Assembly (NCBI RefSeq): GCF_018403685.1
Contig: NZ_BOVK01000043.1
Coordinates: forward strand, 1-64,000
From: Xylanibacillus composti
GTDB lineage: Bacteria; Bacillota; Bacilli; Paenibacillales; K13
Length of the DNA: 64,000 nt
Reading direction: 5' to 3'
The position numbers and the translations under genes are program-made. Under the pieces are notes generated by a model. That model saw only the letters and a list, made by a program, of their open reading frames with translations. It was not told the origin of the DNA and searched no databases. Positions within the stretch are counted from its first letter, which is position 1. The number at the start of each line of letters is the position of its first letter. Positions 1 through 7,173 of this stretch are shown here, piece by piece.

Positions 1-123
1 ATTTTCACAGACTATTGACACTTTTTCACTTCTCTATAGATACCTCATTTTAATAGGCTATGCTGCCTACAGTTCTATGCATGATTCCTTAACGATTGTT
101 ATCAAGCAGCCAAGAGTATGGCC

Positions 124-150
124 GCCTGCGATGCTTCACGAATCGCAGGC
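124..150. terminator. Hairpin downstream of the small leftward gene
   Basis: The arms GCCTGCGAT (124-132) and ATCGCAGGC (142-150) are perfect complements around a 9-base loop. It lies just past the stop of the leftward 44-residue gene. No clear T-run follows on either strand, so its strength as a terminator is uncertain. Bases 1-123 hold no gene that I can support. Confidence 0.45.
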
Positions 151-156
151 GTTGTC

Positions 157-291
157 CTAACGGTTATTGAAGTCCCGTTGAACGAGGTCTTTGATCGCTT
201 TTTCGTTCTTCTTGGCCTTGCGCTGTTTGTCAGGATTGTCCGGATTCCCTGATTTGAAGCGGGCTGCGTCCATGCCGTCCATGATGTTCAT
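157..291 (-). CDS. Small hydrophilic hypothetical protein (44 aa)
   Basis: I do not recognise the family. The frame runs upstream of this start, but the ATG at 291 has a strong GGAGGTGAG ribosome site five bases away, so I take that start. The product is 44 residues, very polar, with a Lys/Arg/Asn/Asp-rich second half (KQRKAKKNEKAIKDL) and no membrane segment or cysteine. Its composition and size resemble the small basic proteins common in spore formers, but nothing assigns a role. It is monocistronic and lies between a hairpin and the start of the window on one side and the leftward deacetylase gene on the other. Confidence 0.5.
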   Translation of the reverse strand: MNIMDGMDAARFKSGNPDNPDKQRKAKKNEKAIKDLVQRDFNNR

Positions 292-399
292 ACGTCTCAC
301 CTCCGATGCTGTTAGCTTGCCAAGCGAAGCGGTGGAATATAAATAAATGGGGGCAACTGCATGTTGCCGCGAAACTTCGATTTCAAGCACTCTATTCGC

Positions 400-1836
400 T
401 CATTCCTTCTGCTTTGTCTGCGGTTGCCGGAATTCGCCGGGCTTCTTATCCGGATATAGATGCAGCAGCTTATTTGAGGACATCGCCATGATCTTCGGCT
501 CCAGTCGCTCTCTGCTGCGCCGCAGCCGGGGACGACCTGGCTGTAGCAGTCGCTGCACGAGCCGCAAATACCAACGGGTCATGCGCATGAACAGACCATC
601 AGGCAGTGCCAATACGGTAAAGCCGAACCGCTCCGCCGGCTGGTGGAGCAAGCTGACGCCGTACACAGCCTTGATCCTCGCAGCTTTCGGATGCTTGCGA
701 ATATAGGCAGCCAGCCGCGGAAGTCCAGGCTGGAAGCGGCGAAGCAGGGCCACGATCAGCTGCATCATCGAAGGATAGGCTTGACTGATCGAATAGATCA
801 TCCGATTGTTCAGATGAATTTCCGCAATGTAATCGCCCTTTCGGACTTCGGTTCCGTCGTCCAGCCGGAGCGCTTGCTTGCCCGTGTACGGACGGACACG
901 AGCCTGGATGAACGGTTGCTCTGAGTCGATCGGGCAAATGCGCAGCAGGTGCAAAACCAGGCTGTCCCATGTCAGCCACGCTGCTGCAAACGCGGAACGA
1001 ATGCGCCGCCGCGCAGATGATTTCGGTCGAGGTTGTACGGCTTGCGTTCGGGAGCAGGGGACAGCCGGAGCCCCCCCTTCGCCGCTCTGCCGATCGGCAT
1101 CCAGCGCAATGCCTTCACTGAGCGTCACGAAGGTCCACTTGTTTCGGTTGATCCGAAGCCAGCCTTCCAGCGCTTCCAGCATATAGCGGGGCGCATCCGG
1201 ACGGGCGCCGAAGGTGCTGCCGCAATCGTGAAGCACAATGATCGACCCGTCGGCAACATGCTGCGATAATTGGCGCTGCATGGCGGTCACTGTCTCCGCC
1301 TTCGCGCGCCAATCGTTGACCATAACGGACCACAGCACATGGCGGTAGCGGGAACGAAACAGGTCGGCGAGGTTAAGCAATCCCCACGGAGGTCTGTAGA
1401 GCTTCGGCCATCGCCCGGTCTGTTCATGAATCATGGATGCGGTCCGTTGAAGGTGACGGTCAACCGACCAAGGAGCCAGCAGCCAATTGGGCCAATGCCT
1501 GTAGTTATGGATGCCGATTTCATGCCCTTCAGCAGCGATTCTTCGGATCAGGTCAGGGTGCCTGGAAGCCCGCTGCCCCACTACGAAGAAGGTGGCGGAA
1601 ATGTGATTGGCGGCAAGCAAATCCAGCAGCTTCGGAGTATAAACCGGGTCCGGGCCGTCATCGAAGGTCAGCGCCACAGCTCGCCTGCCGGAAAGCAGAC
1701 TGTACACGGTTCGCGCAAAGCGAGCGGAAGGAAAGCGCCACCCAAAACAAGGGCTGAGGACGCGGGAATACAGGTATGGTATCAAGCAGTAACCGGCCAC
1801 ATAGACGATGACAAGGATCAAGAGCAAGGCTTTCAA
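400..1836 (-). CDS. NodB-type polysaccharide deacetylase with YkoP-like C-terminal domain
   Basis: Predicted metal-dependent carbohydrate esterase (CE4) that removes acetyl groups from cell-wall or surface polysaccharide. An N-terminal hydrophobic segment (about residues 2-22) anchors it outside the membrane. The CE4 motifs are intact: TFDDGPD (catalytic base Asp59, metal Asp60), H110-x3-H114 (metal), RPPWG, and a late LHDCG motif. After a basic linker (about residues 265-290) comes a region of about 150 residues resembling the YkoP domain, a fusion seen in Bacillales deacetylases whose function is unknown. Translation starts at a TTG preceded by GGGAGGAGGAG. It is transcribed alone, divergently from the operon beginning at 1981. 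Confidence 0.85.
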   Translation of the reverse strand: MKALLLILVIVYVAGYCLIPYLYSRVLSPCFGWRFPSARFARTVYSLLSGRRAVALTFDDGPDPVYTPKLLDLLAANHISATFFVVGQRASRHPDLIRRIAAEGHEIGIHNYRHWPNWLLAPWSVDRHLQRTASMIHEQTGRWPKLYRPPWGLLNLADLFRSRYRHVLWSVMVNDWRAKAETVTAMQRQLSQHVADGSIIVLHDCGSTFGARPDAPRYMLEALEGWLRINRNKWTFVTLSEGIALDADRQSGEGGAPAVPCSRTQAVQPRPKSSARRRIRSAFAAAWLTWDSLVLHLLRICPIDSEQPFIQARVRPYTGKQALRLDDGTEVRKGDYIAEIHLNNRMIYSISQAYPSMMQLIVALLRRFQPGLPRLAAYIRKHPKAARIKAVYGVSLLHQPAERFGFTVLALPDGLFMRMTRWYLRLVQRLLQPGRPRLRRSRERLEPKIMAMSSNKLLHLYPDKKPGEFRQPQTKQKE

Positions 1837-1980
1837 GACTCTCCTCCTCCCATGCGGGCTAATACCTTCATCATAGCTTACCGGGTATGTGCGGTTCCAG
1901 TTGCTTCAAGACTTCATGAAACATTTTTTGCTGGATTACGTATGAAAAGTAACTATTTTTTTTGTCGAAAGGGGTTTCCG

Positions 1981-2217
1981 ATGAGCGTGAAAATTGCTAT
2001 TGTGGAGAAGAAACTGTCCGGGGAAATGAAAACGATTCATGAGGCAATATGGAACGACACACAAATATCTGCGCTGGACCATGCCAATTACTTGTTGGTC
2101 GACGGACAGGAATATGAGATGCTGGAAGGCCGATTGAATGTCAATTCCGGACTGCTGGAAATATTGGTGGCAGCAGTTATAGAGGATCGCGAGACGAACA
2201 AAACAGAAGCAGACTGA
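1981..2217 (+). CDS. Hypothetical protein (78 aa), first gene of the GSP-synthase-like operon
   Basis: I do not recognise this family. The ATG at 1981 has an AAAGGGG ribosome site; the same frame is open further left, but that part is antisense to the deacetylase and is not believable coding. The 78 residues are acidic and soluble, with an alternating pattern that could form a small alpha/beta fold (VKIAIVEKKL, then LLEILVAAVIED). It is followed after 20 bases by the secreted Ser-rich protein and probably shares its transcript, giving a six-gene operon to 5684. A role linked to that operon is inference only. Confidence 0.6.
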   Translation: MSVKIAIVEKKLSGEMKTIHEAIWNDTQISALDHANYLLVDGQEYEMLEGRLNVNSGLLEILVAAVIEDRETNKTEAD

Positions 2218-2237
2218 CGGGAAAGGGGAAGCGGAAC

Positions 2238-2900
2238 ATGACGGAGCGCAAATCACTGCTCGAGCATTGGACTTATCAGGGCAAGCCGTTGCGAGTGCTT
2301 TCTACTTCGCTTGGCGTGGCATTGGCGGCAAATTTATTGCTGATGCCGCCGGCGCGAGCGGAAACAACGAATCCAGACGCTGGCCCCGTGCTGGTCGAAT
2401 GGTCTACGGAAGCGGTGAAAGAGTATTATGATCCAGAGATAGATTGGAATTTGCCAATCAGACTGCCGGCTGAGGGAGCAGATTTCGAAGAGGGGCCGCT
2501 GGACGGGTCCGGCGAAGAAGCGGCAGGAGGCACAGGCGGCGGTTCTGCCCCCGTTATTGTGCATAATGGCTTTGGCTGGGACGACTTGCTGTTGTATCAC
2601 TTGATCTTCAACAGCGGCAGGTCCTACTCCAGCCGCAGCTGGTCGGATTCCCGACCGGTTTACAACCCGCGGACGAATGAGCCTTACCGGCCAAAAACAT
2701 TCGAAAGCGGAAGCTTCCAGAACAAGCCGACAGCGGGATCTACGGTTCGGCCGAAAACGACTGATTCCACCGGTTCCATTACAAGAAGGGGAAGCGCCAG
2801 CAGCAGTTCGGCCAAGGCAACTTCCTCCTCCCCCGGCGGAATAGGCGGGAAATCCAGCAGCTTCAGTTCCAGCAGCAAAAGCTCCTCCTTCGGAGGCTGA
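2238..2900 (+). CDS. Membrane-anchored or secreted Ser/Gly-rich hypothetical protein
   Basis: 220 residues. A hydrophobic stretch at about residues 20-42 ending in ARA-E looks like a signal peptide or anchor after a polar 19-residue lead. The middle is acidic (EWSTEAVKEYYDPEIDW, EGADFEEGPLDG), then comes a short hydrophobic patch (GWDDLLLYHLIF). The last 90 residues are low-complexity Ser/Thr/Pro/Lys ending in a run of serines and FGG, similar in style to the tails of YgcG/TPM-type surface proteins. No catalytic motif was found. It lies 20 bases after the 78-residue gene and 6 bases before the ATP-grasp gene, so it is part of that operon. Function unknown. Confidence 0.65.
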   Translation: MTERKSLLEHWTYQGKPLRVLSTSLGVALAANLLLMPPARAETTNPDAGPVLVEWSTEAVKEYYDPEIDWNLPIRLPAEGADFEEGPLDGSGEEAAGGTGGGSAPVIVHNGFGWDDLLLYHLIFNSGRSYSSRSWSDSRPVYNPRTNEPYRPKTFESGSFQNKPTAGSTVRPKTTDSTGSITRRGSASSSSAKATSSSPGGIGGKSSSFSSSSKSSSFGG

Positions 2901-2906
2901 CGTGTC

Positions 2907-4100
2907 ATGATCGAGATTGTGGGCGAGCCGCGGCCGAATCGCCGGGAGCGTGTGGAGAAGCTGGCTGCGATGGGCTTTACTTGGGCAGATCTGGGTAACG
3001 AAGCGTACTGGGTGGACCAGCTTGCTGTCATGCCCGCGTCCTTATATGAAGAGTTGCGGAATGCGGCTGGTGCACTGTGGACGATTTTTGACAAGGCGGC
3101 AAGATTCGTTGTCGGGCGCAGGGACTTGTATGAGCTGCTGGCCGTACCTGAAGTGTTGTGGGATGCACTGGACGTCCTTGAGCCGGGACCGGAGGGGTTG
3201 ATCAGCCGTTACGCGCGTTTTGATTTCGCCATATCGCCGGCAGGAGACATTCGCTTGCTGGAGCTGAACGCAGATACGCCGACAGGGTATGTGGAAGCCA
3301 GCGTGGTGACTCCTTGGATGTGCAGGCAGTATGGGGTCATGAGTGCTAATGATGGCATGAAGGCACGAATTGCGGAAGCGTGGCAGGCGGAGAGACCTGA
3401 GGTTGCGGCATGCATGGCATATGGGGAACACGCTGAGGACACAGGGACGATTGAAATGCTGGTGCGGCACAGCGGATTGCCTGTCCGCTGCCTGGACTGT
3501 CTGGAACTGTGGGTGGATGAAGGTCAACTGAAGGATGCGGCAGGCATGCCGATTCACAGCTTGTTCGCCTTGTATCCTAAAGAATGGATGGCGGTAGATG
3601 ACGGCGGCGAGGCGCTTGCTTTCGCACTGGAAAGCGGGAAACTGCAGCTGTTCAACCCGGTTCATGCAATATTGCTGCAATCGAAGGGGCTTCAGGCGCT
3701 GATTTGGGGACTGCATGAACTCATGAGCGGACTGTTTACCCGGGAGGAGCATGCAATAATAAACCGCTATATGCTGCCGACGTACGATCAGCCTGTATTG
3801 GAGCATTCCTATGTCAGCAAATCCATGTTTGGCCGCGAAGGCGGGTCCGTCAAGCTCTATGATGAGAAAGGGCAGCTGGAAACCGAGGATCGGGATGGAT
3901 ACGACACAAGTGTCTGGTTTCCGCCGATATACCAGCAGCGCGCCGAGCTGCACCCGGTCAAATTATACAACGGCGATTATCATCTGCTGGCAGGCATGTT
4001 CATGCTTAACGGACAGCCATCGGGACTGTTGGGAAGAGCGGGTGGACTGATTACGGGCAACGCGAGCCATTTTATAGCAATAGGGGTGAAGGAGAAATGA
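2907..4100 (+). CDS. Glutathionylspermidine-synthase-like ATP-grasp protein
   Basis: 397 residues, matching in length and character the ATP-grasp domain of the glutathionylspermidine synthase family (E. coli Gsp C-terminal half, YgiC, YjfC). The family ligates an amine to a carboxylate using ATP. Family-like stretches are RYARFDFAISPAGDIRLLE followed by LNADTPTGYVEA near residues 105-135 and a C-terminal glycine-rich segment (LLAGMFMLNGQPSGLLGRAG). Firmicutes normally lack glutathione and trypanothione, so the real substrate is unknown; a peptide or polyamine conjugate is possible. The next gene starts within its stop codon (ATGA overlap). The DUF350 and DUF4178 neighbours match the recurrent gene set around YjfC-like proteins. 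Confidence 0.8.
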   Translation: MIEIVGEPRPNRRERVEKLAAMGFTWADLGNEAYWVDQLAVMPASLYEELRNAAGALWTIFDKAARFVVGRRDLYELLAVPEVLWDALDVLEPGPEGLISRYARFDFAISPAGDIRLLELNADTPTGYVEASVVTPWMCRQYGVMSANDGMKARIAEAWQAERPEVAACMAYGEHAEDTGTIEMLVRHSGLPVRCLDCLELWVDEGQLKDAAGMPIHSLFALYPKEWMAVDDGGEALAFALESGKLQLFNPVHAILLQSKGLQALIWGLHELMSGLFTREEHAIINRYMLPTYDQPVLEHSYVSKSMFGREGGSVKLYDEKGQLETEDRDGYDTSVWFPPIYQQRAELHPVKLYNGDYHLLAGMFMLNGQPSGLLGRAGGLITGNASHFIAIGVKEK

Positions 4101-4771
4101 AGCAAGGCAGATTAGGGCAGTTGCTGGTCATTGGTGGCATCATACTGGTTGTTCTATTCATCATCGGCAAGAATTCGGACACGGCGCCCGATGTGCTGCA
4201 AACGGCGAATTCCCCGCTGAGCGGAGGCAGCGCTTCTGCCGTACCAACAGAAAACGCCGTTTCCTCGGCAAGCGTAGTCCCTTGGGATTATCGCATTGCA
4301 GAGCGGGAAGTCGGCGATATCATTGGCGGGGATATGGTGCTGCTTCCGAATAATGAGCTGCTGCCCAATGACAATCATTTCGCCACGGGTGACAAAGTAT
4401 GGGTATTGGAACATATGAGCGCAACGATGCGCATGAATGAGGATGGGCGCAATCAGGTTACCTTGTCCGAATGGAAAATGATCAAGTCTTACACGACACA
4501 GGAAGCGGCTGAGGAAGATTTGGCGAATCTCAAGGTGTTGCTGGAGACCGAGGTCGATCTCGTCGGTGTTTATAAGACCGAGCATGAAGGGGAGTTTCGG
4601 CAGTTCGCCGTGGTGACGCTGCCATCCGGCCACGATATCAAGCAGCCGATCGATACGGACCGTTATGAAGCTCTGAAGTCGCAGGAGCGTGTCAAAGTGC
4701 AGCTGGAGGAAGTGCACGATTACGAAGATTACGATATGGCCATGGCCAAATTCAGGGGGTGGGCGGAATGA
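4097..4771 (+). CDS. Single-pass membrane protein of the GSP-like operon
   Basis: 224 residues. One N-terminal transmembrane segment (about residues 8-24, LLVIGGIILVVLFIIG) is followed by a soluble extracytoplasmic domain, so the protein is anchored outside. The soluble part is acidic, with a charged region at about residues 125-215 containing many Glu/Lys. No known motif was recognised. The start overlaps the stop of the ATP-grasp gene by four bases (ATGA), and its own stop overlaps the start of the DUF350 gene the same way, so translation is probably coupled and the three proteins are likely made in fixed ratio. Confidence 0.65.
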   Translation: MKQGRLGQLLVIGGIILVVLFIIGKNSDTAPDVLQTANSPLSGGSASAVPTENAVSSASVVPWDYRIAEREVGDIIGGDMVLLPNNELLPNDNHFATGDKVWVLEHMSATMRMNEDGRNQVTLSEWKMIKSYTTQEAAEEDLANLKVLLETEVDLVGVYKTEHEGEFRQFAVVTLPSGHDIKQPIDTDRYEALKSQERVKVQLEEVHDYEDYDMAMAKFRGWAE

Positions 4772-5157
4772 TTGTTGTCAATTTGTTCATCAGTGTGCTG
4801 GCGATTGTGATTTTGCAGCTGACCGGCATGTTCTTGTTCTCGATAATGACGCCTTTCAATGATTTGGAGGAATTGCGCAAGGGCAATACGGCTGTTGGCG
4901 TTGCCCTCGGCGGCAAATTTTTGGCGACGGCTATTATACTTGGAGTAGCCGCTTACACGAACGCCTCCATTCTTCATATGGGCATGTGGTTTTTTGTCGG
5001 ATACGTGTGCTTGATCGCTACGTATTGGGTATTTGATTGGGCAACGCCAGGCATCAAGCTCTCGGAAAATTTGCAGAAGGGCAACACCGCAGTAGCCGCG
5101 CTGCTGGCGTTTGTGTATGTTGGCATCGCCTTCGCTGTGTCCAGCTTAATTGTCTAG
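4768..5157 (+). CDS. DUF350 family integral membrane protein
   Basis: 129 residues, four hydrophobic segments (about residues 3-25, 45-67, 72-92 and 105-128). The two halves repeat the same pattern with an LRKGNTAVGVALGG / LQKGNTAVAALLAF motif after helices 1 and 3, which is the hallmark of DUF350 (YjfL-like) proteins. The ATG at 4768 overlaps the previous stop (ATGA); a GTG nine bases upstream is possible but less likely. DUF350 proteins recur beside glutathionylspermidine-synthase-like and DUF4178 genes in envelope-stress gene sets; the biochemical role is unknown. Confidence 0.85.
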   Translation: MIVVNLFISVLAIVILQLTGMFLFSIMTPFNDLEELRKGNTAVGVALGGKFLATAIILGVAAYTNASILHMGMWFFVGYVCLIATYWVFDWATPGIKLSENLQKGNTAVAALLAFVYVGIAFAVSSLIV

Positions 5158-5177
5158 ATGAAAGGTGACGAGCTACG

Positions 5178-5684
5178 ATGAGTATCTGGAATCGACTGAA
5201 AGGCATGATGCGCCGTCCGGAACCGCCGAGAAGAGAAAAAACGGTGATGGATTGCATGCCGGGCGATGCGCTTGAGGTATCGCTCGCCATGTACGAAGTG
5301 ATCGGCAAAATGTCGGGATCTGGCCGAAGAGAAGCGATGATCACATTAAAGGACGGCGCAGCCATCAAGTATCTGTATGTCGAGCAGAGAGAAGCGCCCG
5401 ACTGCATCCTGTATGAGGAGATTGACGGGAGGCTGGATCAGTACAGTGAAGTACCGTCAACGATTGAACTCGATGATGTGAGCTATTACTTGGAGGAAGA
5501 ATATACCGTTTGGCAAACCGTAACCGGACGAACCCCTTTTACGGCAGCAGGGGAAATGCACGTATGGCGGTTTCAGTCCGATGATCGGCAGCTGCTGCGG
5601 ATTGAATGGATGCAAGGCCGGTTCATGCTGTATCAAGGGGAGCGCATCCTGCCCAGCGATGTTCATTTATTTGGCGGCAGCTAA
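5178..5684 (+). CDS. DUF4178 domain protein
   Basis: 168 residues, soluble. After a basic lead (residues 1-22) comes a single DUF4178-like beta-rich domain: GDALEVSLAMYEVIGKMSGS, then W/Y-rich strands (YYLEEEYTVWQ) and a terminal strand set around GEMHVWRFQ. DUF4178 proteins occur with DUF350 and YjfC-like ATP-grasp proteins, and the same three occur here in one operon, which supports the assignment. An AAAGGTGAC ribosome site precedes the ATG. This is the last gene of the 1981-5684 operon; the next gene starts 78 bases later. Confidence 0.7.
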   Translation: MSIWNRLKGMMRRPEPPRREKTVMDCMPGDALEVSLAMYEVIGKMSGSGRREAMITLKDGAAIKYLYVEQREAPDCILYEEIDGRLDQYSEVPSTIELDDVSYYLEEEYTVWQTVTGRTPFTAAGEMHVWRFQSDDRQLLRIEWMQGRFMLYQGERILPSDVHLFGGS

Positions 5685-5762
5685 TGCCGTTCCCTCTGGC
5701 GTTCATCCTTGATGCGGCACTTAGCGCTTGAACTAGCAGATCAACGAGCATGGGAGGAAGGA

Positions 5763-6791
5763 ATGTCCATGAAATACCATTCGTTTGGAAATATTCGCTA
5801 CAAGGTGTCCTCGCTTGGATTTGGTGCGATGAATTTGCCTGGCGTCCCGTTTGAGCAGGCGAAGGAGGCATTGAATTATGCGCTGGATCATGGCATCAAC
5901 TACATTGACACAGCTGCAGGCTATCGCAACAGCGAAGAGATCATCGGCAACAGCATCTCGCATCGCCGCGATGAGTTTTTTCTTGCGACTAAGACGAATA
6001 AAAGAGATTACCAGTCGGCGAAAGAAGAGATCGAACGCAGTTTGATTCGAATGAAGACCGATTATATTGATCTGCTGCAAATCCATTATGTGAATTATCC
6101 GCATGAGATCAAGCAGGTGATGGATGAGGGCGGCGCATATGAAGCGGTCATGGAGATGAAGCGGGAAGGCAAAGTGCGGCATGTCGGCATTACCGGCCAT
6201 CGCCCTGAGCTGCTGGCCAAGTGGATTTCCGGCGGCAAATTCGAACAAGTGCTCTTCCATCTGAACTTGGCCCAGCCGTTTGCGCTGGATGAGCTCATTC
6301 CGATGGCAGACAAGCTGAATATGGGTCGTACTGCGATGAAGCCGCTGTCCGGCGGATTTATTCAGCCGATTGATAAGGCGATCCGGTATCCGTACAGCCA
6401 GAACATCCATACATTGATTTCCGGGATGACGAGTGTGGACGAAGTGAAGGAAAATATCGCGGCCATGGAGCGGGATGTGGATGCGGATGAAAAGGCCGAG
6501 CTCGAGCAGCTTGCGCGGGAGATGGGCGCACACAATTGCCGCCGCTGCAACTACTGCTCCTGTCCGCTGGAAATCAAGATTCCGGACGTGATGATTTCCA
6601 GCGAAGCAACACGCGCTCTCGGATTGCTGCCGAAAGGCCAATCCTTCTTTGAGAACCATCTGGAGAAGATGCAGGCATGCGCGGACTATGAGCCATGCAA
6701 GGAAAAGCCGCTGTGCGAGGAGAAATGCCCCTATCATCTCCCGATGCAGTCTGTCATACAGCGCTCCGCGATGGAGTATGCCCAATCTTGA
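5763..6791 (+). CDS. Aldo/keto reductase with C-terminal Cys-cluster (Fe-S-like) extension
   Basis: 342 residues. The N-terminal 270 residues are a TIM-barrel aldo/keto reductase with catalytic-type residues in place: Asp and Tyr in IDTAAGYRNSE, Lys in ATKTNKRD, His in LLQIHYVNYP. The C-terminal 70 residues hold two cysteine groups, CRRCNYCSCP and C-x5-C-x5-C-x3-CP, typical of the COG1453 group of predicted ferredoxin-like AKRs; each could hold a 4Fe-4S cluster. Such enzymes may use low-potential electrons rather than only NADPH. The start is at 5763, five bases after GGAGG; the frame continues upstream without a ribosome site. A hairpin terminator follows at 6809. Confidence 0.85.
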   Translation: MSMKYHSFGNIRYKVSSLGFGAMNLPGVPFEQAKEALNYALDHGINYIDTAAGYRNSEEIIGNSISHRRDEFFLATKTNKRDYQSAKEEIERSLIRMKTDYIDLLQIHYVNYPHEIKQVMDEGGAYEAVMEMKREGKVRHVGITGHRPELLAKWISGGKFEQVLFHLNLAQPFALDELIPMADKLNMGRTAMKPLSGGFIQPIDKAIRYPYSQNIHTLISGMTSVDEVKENIAAMERDVDADEKAELEQLAREMGAHNCRRCNYCSCPLEIKIPDVMISSEATRALGLLPKGQSFFENHLEKMQACADYEPCKEKPLCEEKCPYHLPMQSVIQRSAMEYAQS

Positions 6792-6808
6792 TTCGAGCTC
6801 TTCGACTG

Positions 6809-6866
6809 GCCCCCGTAAAAGTAAACGGACACGCCTTGCGCTTCCGTTTATTTTCGGGGGCTGTTT
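6809..6866 (+). terminator. Terminator after the Cys-cluster aldo/keto reductase
   Basis: GCCCCCG (6809-6815) pairs with CGGGGGC (6855-6861). An inner helix forms between GTAAACGGA and TCCGTTTA, around a loop near 6831-6842. TGTTTGT follows. The rest of the 382-base gap up to 7173 holds a possible gene remnant (reported among the findings) and the upstream region of the stalk-protein gene. Confidence 0.6.
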
Positions 6867-7173
6867 GTATGCGCCAGAGGAAGCCGGGAACTGATTCGGC
6901 GTTACATGATAGAGCATATGTCTTCTTAAGGGGCTGCCAATCTGCACGTTGGGATGGTCGAAGAAGCGGTCAAGGCGCATCCCGATCTTCTGCATGACAT
7001 TTCGCGATGGTTGATTGATCTCGGCAGTAAAACTGAACACCTCTTACTAGGTTGTTGGCGCCAAAAAAATATTTTGTTCTCCCGACTGAAAACAAGCAAC
7101 TTTTCTCATTCTTGGAGCGTCAACCATACATAACCATCATTATAGTTCCTTATCAATCGAGGGAGGAAGTTAT

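Noticed and set aside
15-45. TTGACA followed by TATAGA-like boxes near the left edge, a possible promoter
   Set aside because: The spacer is 14-16 bases, no rightward gene follows, and the upstream context is outside the window.
1270-1980. Upstream extension of the 78-residue gene
   Set aside because: This part is antisense to the conserved deacetylase, and the internal ATG at 1981 has the ribosome site.
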